From Mixta intestinalis (lineage in GTDB: Bacteria > Pseudomonadota > Gammaproteobacteria > Enterobacterales > Enterobacteriaceae), in the NCBI RefSeq assembly GCF_009914055.1, contig NZ_CP028271.1:1736001-1800000 (forward strand): 64,000 bases of DNA, given 5' to 3'. Position numbers and translations under genes: made by a program. Each line of letters begins with the position of its first letter. The first letter of the stretch is position 1. The notes beneath the pieces are model-generated. The model saw nothing but the letters and a program-made list of their open reading frames with translations. It was not told the DNA's origin and made no database searches. This document shows, one piece after another, positions 61,612 through 64,000 of the stretch.

Positions 61612-62008
61612 CCTGTTCAAGTTGGTACTTTATGTTATCTTGGAGCTTGGCTGTATTTTCCCCTACCGTATTAACGTAATAATCCCAACAGCAAAACTCC
61701 CTGTTACGGTATTTGAACTTCAAATCGCTAAATTGCTCATAGAGCATCAGGCTGCTCTTTCCCTTTAAACACTCCATGAAAATCCGACACGCTCATCTTT
61801 AGTGGGGCTTCAGAAGCATATGGATGTGATCCACACAGCATTCCGCTTCCAGAATGCTCACGTATTTCCATTCACAAAGCTTTCTTAAAATGCTGCCTGT
61901 GGCTCTGTGTTTCTCTCCATAGAACGCCTGTTTACGATATTTCGGAGCAAAAACGATGTGATATTTACAGTTCCATCGGATGTACACTAAGCTCTTTTCG
62001 TCCCCCAT
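61612..62008 (-). mobile_element. IS200/IS605-family TnpA remnant
   Basis: The minus strand encodes an IS200-type Y1 transposase: GDEKSLVYIRWNCKYHIVFAPKYR and the HUH motif CVDHIHMLL. A frameshift at LLKPH brings a stop, after which the next frame continues KMSVSDFHGVFKGKSSLMLYEQF...KLQDNIK. The catalytic Tyr expected in the QDYIK context is Asn (QDNIK), so it could not work even if the frame were restored. The ATG sits in the loop of a GGGGG/CCCCC hairpin, the known IS200 way of hiding its ribosome site. It joins remnant B at its 3' side. Confidence 0.85.
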
Positions 62009-62145
62009 TGGGGGCCCCCTTTTGTTTTCTCGTTTAATTCTTGCAGTTGCCAGACCGCAAGATGCCTTAACAAATTAAAAAGGGTTTTAATAACGGGCTG
62101 AAAGTTTATGGCCCCCTCCCAGCTTGGCTGAGGTTTTCCATAGAC
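62009..62145. other. Non-coding flank between IS200 remnant and phoH terminator
   Basis: Contains the IS200 left-end sequence up to about 62,030 and then chromosomal intergenic sequence. No gene. Confidence 0.4.
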
Positions 62146-62174
62146 AAAAAAGCCCGAACTCGCGTCCGGGCTTT
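62146..62174 (-). terminator. phoH terminator
   Basis: On the minus strand AAAGCCCGGACGCGAGTTCGGGCT is a hairpin followed by TTTTTT, 22 bases after phoH. This marks the return of core chromosome. Confidence 0.88.
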
Positions 62175-62195
62175 GGCTACAGACTACTCACTCAA

Positions 62196-62984
62196 TCAAC
62201 CGTAAGCGTGCAGCGCGCGCTGGCAAAGCGCGGAACGCACGCAATCCTCTTGTCCAAACCGCACCACACCTACCATCTCATCTTCAGTGAAACGATCGAG
62301 CGCGTCGGCCAGTCCTGATGTCACGCCTGCGGGCAAATCGCACTGCGTTACATCGCCATTCACAATCACCGTGACGTTTTCGCCCAGGCGAGTCAGAAAC
62401 ATTTTCATCTGCGCGGCGGTGACGTTTTGCGCTTCATCAAGGATCACCACGGCATTTTCGAAGGTACGTCCACGCATATAGGCAAAGGGCGCAATCTCCA
62501 CCTTACCGATTTCGGGACGCAGGCAATATTGCATAAAGGAAGAGCCAAGACGTTTAACCAGAACGTCGTAGACCGGGCGAAAATAAGGGGCGAATTTTTC
62601 TGAGATATCACCCGGCAAAAAGCCGAGATCTTCATCCGCCTGCAATACCGGTCGGGTAACGATGATTCTGTCCACATCCTTATGAATCAGGGCTTCGGCC
62701 GCTTTTGCGGCGCTGATCCAGGTTTTGCCGCAGCCGGCTTCACCGGTGGCGAAGATCAGCTGTTTTGTCTCTATGGCGTTGAGATAGTGCGCCTGAGCAT
62801 CATTTCGGGCTTCAATCGGCGCACGGTCGCGTGAATCGCACGCCATGCCGATCGCATCCAGCCCACCCATTTGCACCAGCGAGGTGACCGATTCTTCCTC
62901 ACGCTGCCGATGGCTGCGTGAATCGCTCCGTAGCACCCGACGTGCTTCACGACGCGCTTTGATCACTGCTTTCTGTCTTCCCAT
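62196..62984 (-). CDS. phoH: Phosphate-starvation-inducible ATPase PhoH
   Basis: A cytosolic P-loop ATPase of the PhoH family, 262 residues. Walker A is GEAGCGKT (81-88) and Walker B VVILDEAQNV, followed by VNGDVTQCDLP. PhoH proteins combine an ATPase with RNA helicase-like or nuclease roles in other species; the E. coli role is not settled. The N-terminus is basic and helical (RQKAVIKARREARRVL). It lies beside efeB as in E. coli, which identifies this as phoH rather than ybeZ. I saw no clear Pho box, only a palindrome about 115 bases upstream. Confidence 0.94.
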   Translation of the reverse strand: MGRQKAVIKARREARRVLRSDSRSHRQREEESVTSLVQMGGLDAIGMACDSRDRAPIEARNDAQAHYLNAIETKQLIFATGEAGCGKTWISAAKAAEALIHKDVDRIIVTRPVLQADEDLGFLPGDISEKFAPYFRPVYDVLVKRLGSSFMQYCLRPEIGKVEIAPFAYMRGRTFENAVVILDEAQNVTAAQMKMFLTRLGENVTVIVNGDVTQCDLPAGVTSGLADALDRFTEDEMVGVVRFGQEDCVRSALCQRALHAYG

Positions 62985-63098
62985 AGTGGCACCTTACAGT
63001 TGGTTTCATTTCCCGCGCCGGAGGATCTCTGGCGCGATTACGTGAACGCTTTAGAGGTTGGCTTCCTTCAGAGCCTTACGAGCCGTTGATAAACAGGT

Positions 63099-63115
63099 GT
63101 ATACCGCCGGTATAC
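63099..63115. promoter_or_regulatory. Palindrome upstream of phoH
   Basis: GTATACC-GCC-GGTATAC, a perfect 7-bp inverted repeat with 3-base spacer. A possible operator in the phoH promoter region; the factor is unknown. Confidence 0.4.
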
Positions 63116-63538
63116 GCCCGATAAGAAAAAGAGAAAGGATGACGCTGTGAAAATAACAAGAGAGGAAAATAAACGAGAGAAAGAAATCCTCTCGCGAAAA
63201 ACAGTGCGATATTTTTTTAGCTACCGGTTGTCCTCTACAGGACGTTTCCATTCGCATTCTCCATCGTCAAAGATGAACATAACAGACGACCGCTCTGTCT
63301 AAAGTGCAACAGATTTAGCTAAATTTGCAACCAGCAGCTTAACCAAATGCACAAAATTTAGGCACAAAAAGAACTTTCCGACAGCACCTTTGTTTTTTTA
63401 TCTTAAATAACAATGAATTAACCAGATAAAAATAAAGCTGAGATAATTCAGAAAGATCAGAACGCGCTAAAACGGGCAGGAAAAAACGGATTTTAAAATA
63501 ACCTCCCGTAGCGCTAAGCTGGCGAGAGGCGCTAAATA
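63116..63538. other. Gap between efeB and phoH
   Basis: About 420 bases without a credible gene, AT-rich in the 63,300-63,480 part. It must hold the phoH promoter. Confidence 0.4.
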
Positions 63539-64000
63539 TCAGGCTTCCAGTAGCGGCTGTGCCAGATAATGTTGATTATTTTTTACGCCGGGCAGCACAA
63601 AGAAATAGCCGCCGCCGATCGGTTTAATATATTCCTCCAGCGCTTCGCCGTTTAGCCGTTGCTGTACCGTTAAAAAGCCTTTTTCTAAATCGTGCTGATA
63701 GCAGACAAACAGCAATCCCATATCCAGCTGTCCGGCGGCGGTAACCCCGGCGGAATAGCTGTAGCCGCGCCGCAGCATCAGGCTGCTTTGCGTTTGCGGC
63801 GTGCGCGGGTTGGCCAGACGAATGTGGGCGTCCAGCGGAATAACCTTTCCTTCCGGGTCCTGACGATAGTCCGGCTCGTCATGCTCATGCTGCATGCCGA
63901 GCGGTGCGCCGCTCAGCTTTTCACGCCCGAAAATGGTCTGCTGCTCGCCAAGCGGCGTGCGATCCCAAAACTCAACGCGAAACTGAATGATGCGCACCGC
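63539..64000 (-). CDS. efeB: Deferrochelatase/peroxidase EfeB, C-terminal part
   Basis: The last 153 residues of a DyP-type haem peroxidase, cut by the window end. The sequence MRIIQFRVEFWDRTPLGEQQTIFGREK, HIRLANPRTPQTQSSLMLRRGYSYS and LDMGLLFVCYQHDLEKGFLTVQQRLNGEALEEYIKPIGGGYFFVLPG matches E. coli EfeB closely. EfeB is exported by Tat and works with EfeU and EfeO in ferrous iron uptake at low pH; those genes would lie beyond the window. Neighbouring phoH has the same order as E. coli. Confidence 0.93.
   Translation of the reverse strand, partial: AVRIIQFRVEFWDRTPLGEQQTIFGREKLSGAPLGMQHEHDEPDYRQDPEGKVIPLDAHIRLANPRTPQTQSSLMLRRGYSYSAGVTAAGQLDMGLLFVCYQHDLEKGFLTVQQRLNGEALEEYIKPIGGGYFFVLPGVKNNQHYLAQPLLEA

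Noticed and set aside
43374..62195. Integrative island in tRNA-Ser with direct att repeats
   Set aside because: I looked for the tRNA 3' end (CCCCCCTCACCGCC) further right and found no copy; no integrase is present.
1..64000. CRISPR arrays or rRNA genes
   Set aside because: No regularly spaced repeats and no rRNA-like sequence were seen.

Overview
The window looks like chromosome of an enterobacterium of the Erwiniaceae type (Pantoea/Mixta/Erwinia relatives). Many proteins follow Escherichia coli families almost residue for residue (CmoA/CmoB, ArgS, FlhAB, Che, Mot, FlhDC, OtsAB, DmsABCD, PhoH, EfeB). Gene order is enterobacterial but reshuffled, for example no uspC between flhDC and otsBA. 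Genus and species cannot be fixed from this window alone.

Layout. 0-4 kb: tRNA wobble-uridine genes cmoAB, a LysE-type exporter, a DUF4385 gene and a YnfC-like exported protein. 4.3-7.7 kb: a compact phage-derived module. A lysozyme, a holin and a beta-helix tailspike form one minus-strand operon facing a divergent HTH/S24-type repressor; no integrase, capsid or tail genes are present. 8-15.4 kb: a lipoprotein, tehA, cutC, yecM, a 40-residue membrane ORF and argS. 15.4-15.9 kb: two intergenic elements that can fold into branched hairpin structures.

15.9-34.3 kb: one continuous motility and chemotaxis block, all on the minus strand. In transcription order it is flhDC (master regulator), motAB-cheAW, three chemoreceptor genes, cheRBYZ and flhBAE. 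Two receptors have clear sigma-28 promoters. flhDC has a CRP site and a long upstream region. 35.4-43.5 kb: otsBA (trehalose synthesis), yedK, a divergent LysR/MFS pair, msrA, phoA with a Pho box, and tRNA-Ser(GGA). 43.5-48.3 kb: the anaerobic DMSO reductase operon dmsABC plus chaperone dmsD, with an FNR-type site at -41.5 from a predicted start.

48.3-62.0 kb: an accessory region between dms and the conserved phoH-efeB pair. It holds two MFS transporters, a hydrolase, LysR/oxidoreductase pairs, an ASCH-domain protein and decayed IS630, IS256 and IS200 elements. Two visibly AT-rich genes here look broken by single-base frameshifts: a DUF6896-like protein whose restored C-terminus carries a HEPN-type RxxxxH motif, and a P-loop ATPase. 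62.2-64 kb: phoH and the 3' part of efeB return to core sequence.

The strongest leads for unusual biology are the autonomous lysis/tailspike/repressor module at 4.3-7.7 kb and the frameshifted HEPN-type gene near 50 kb. The branched intergenic elements downstream of argS come next.
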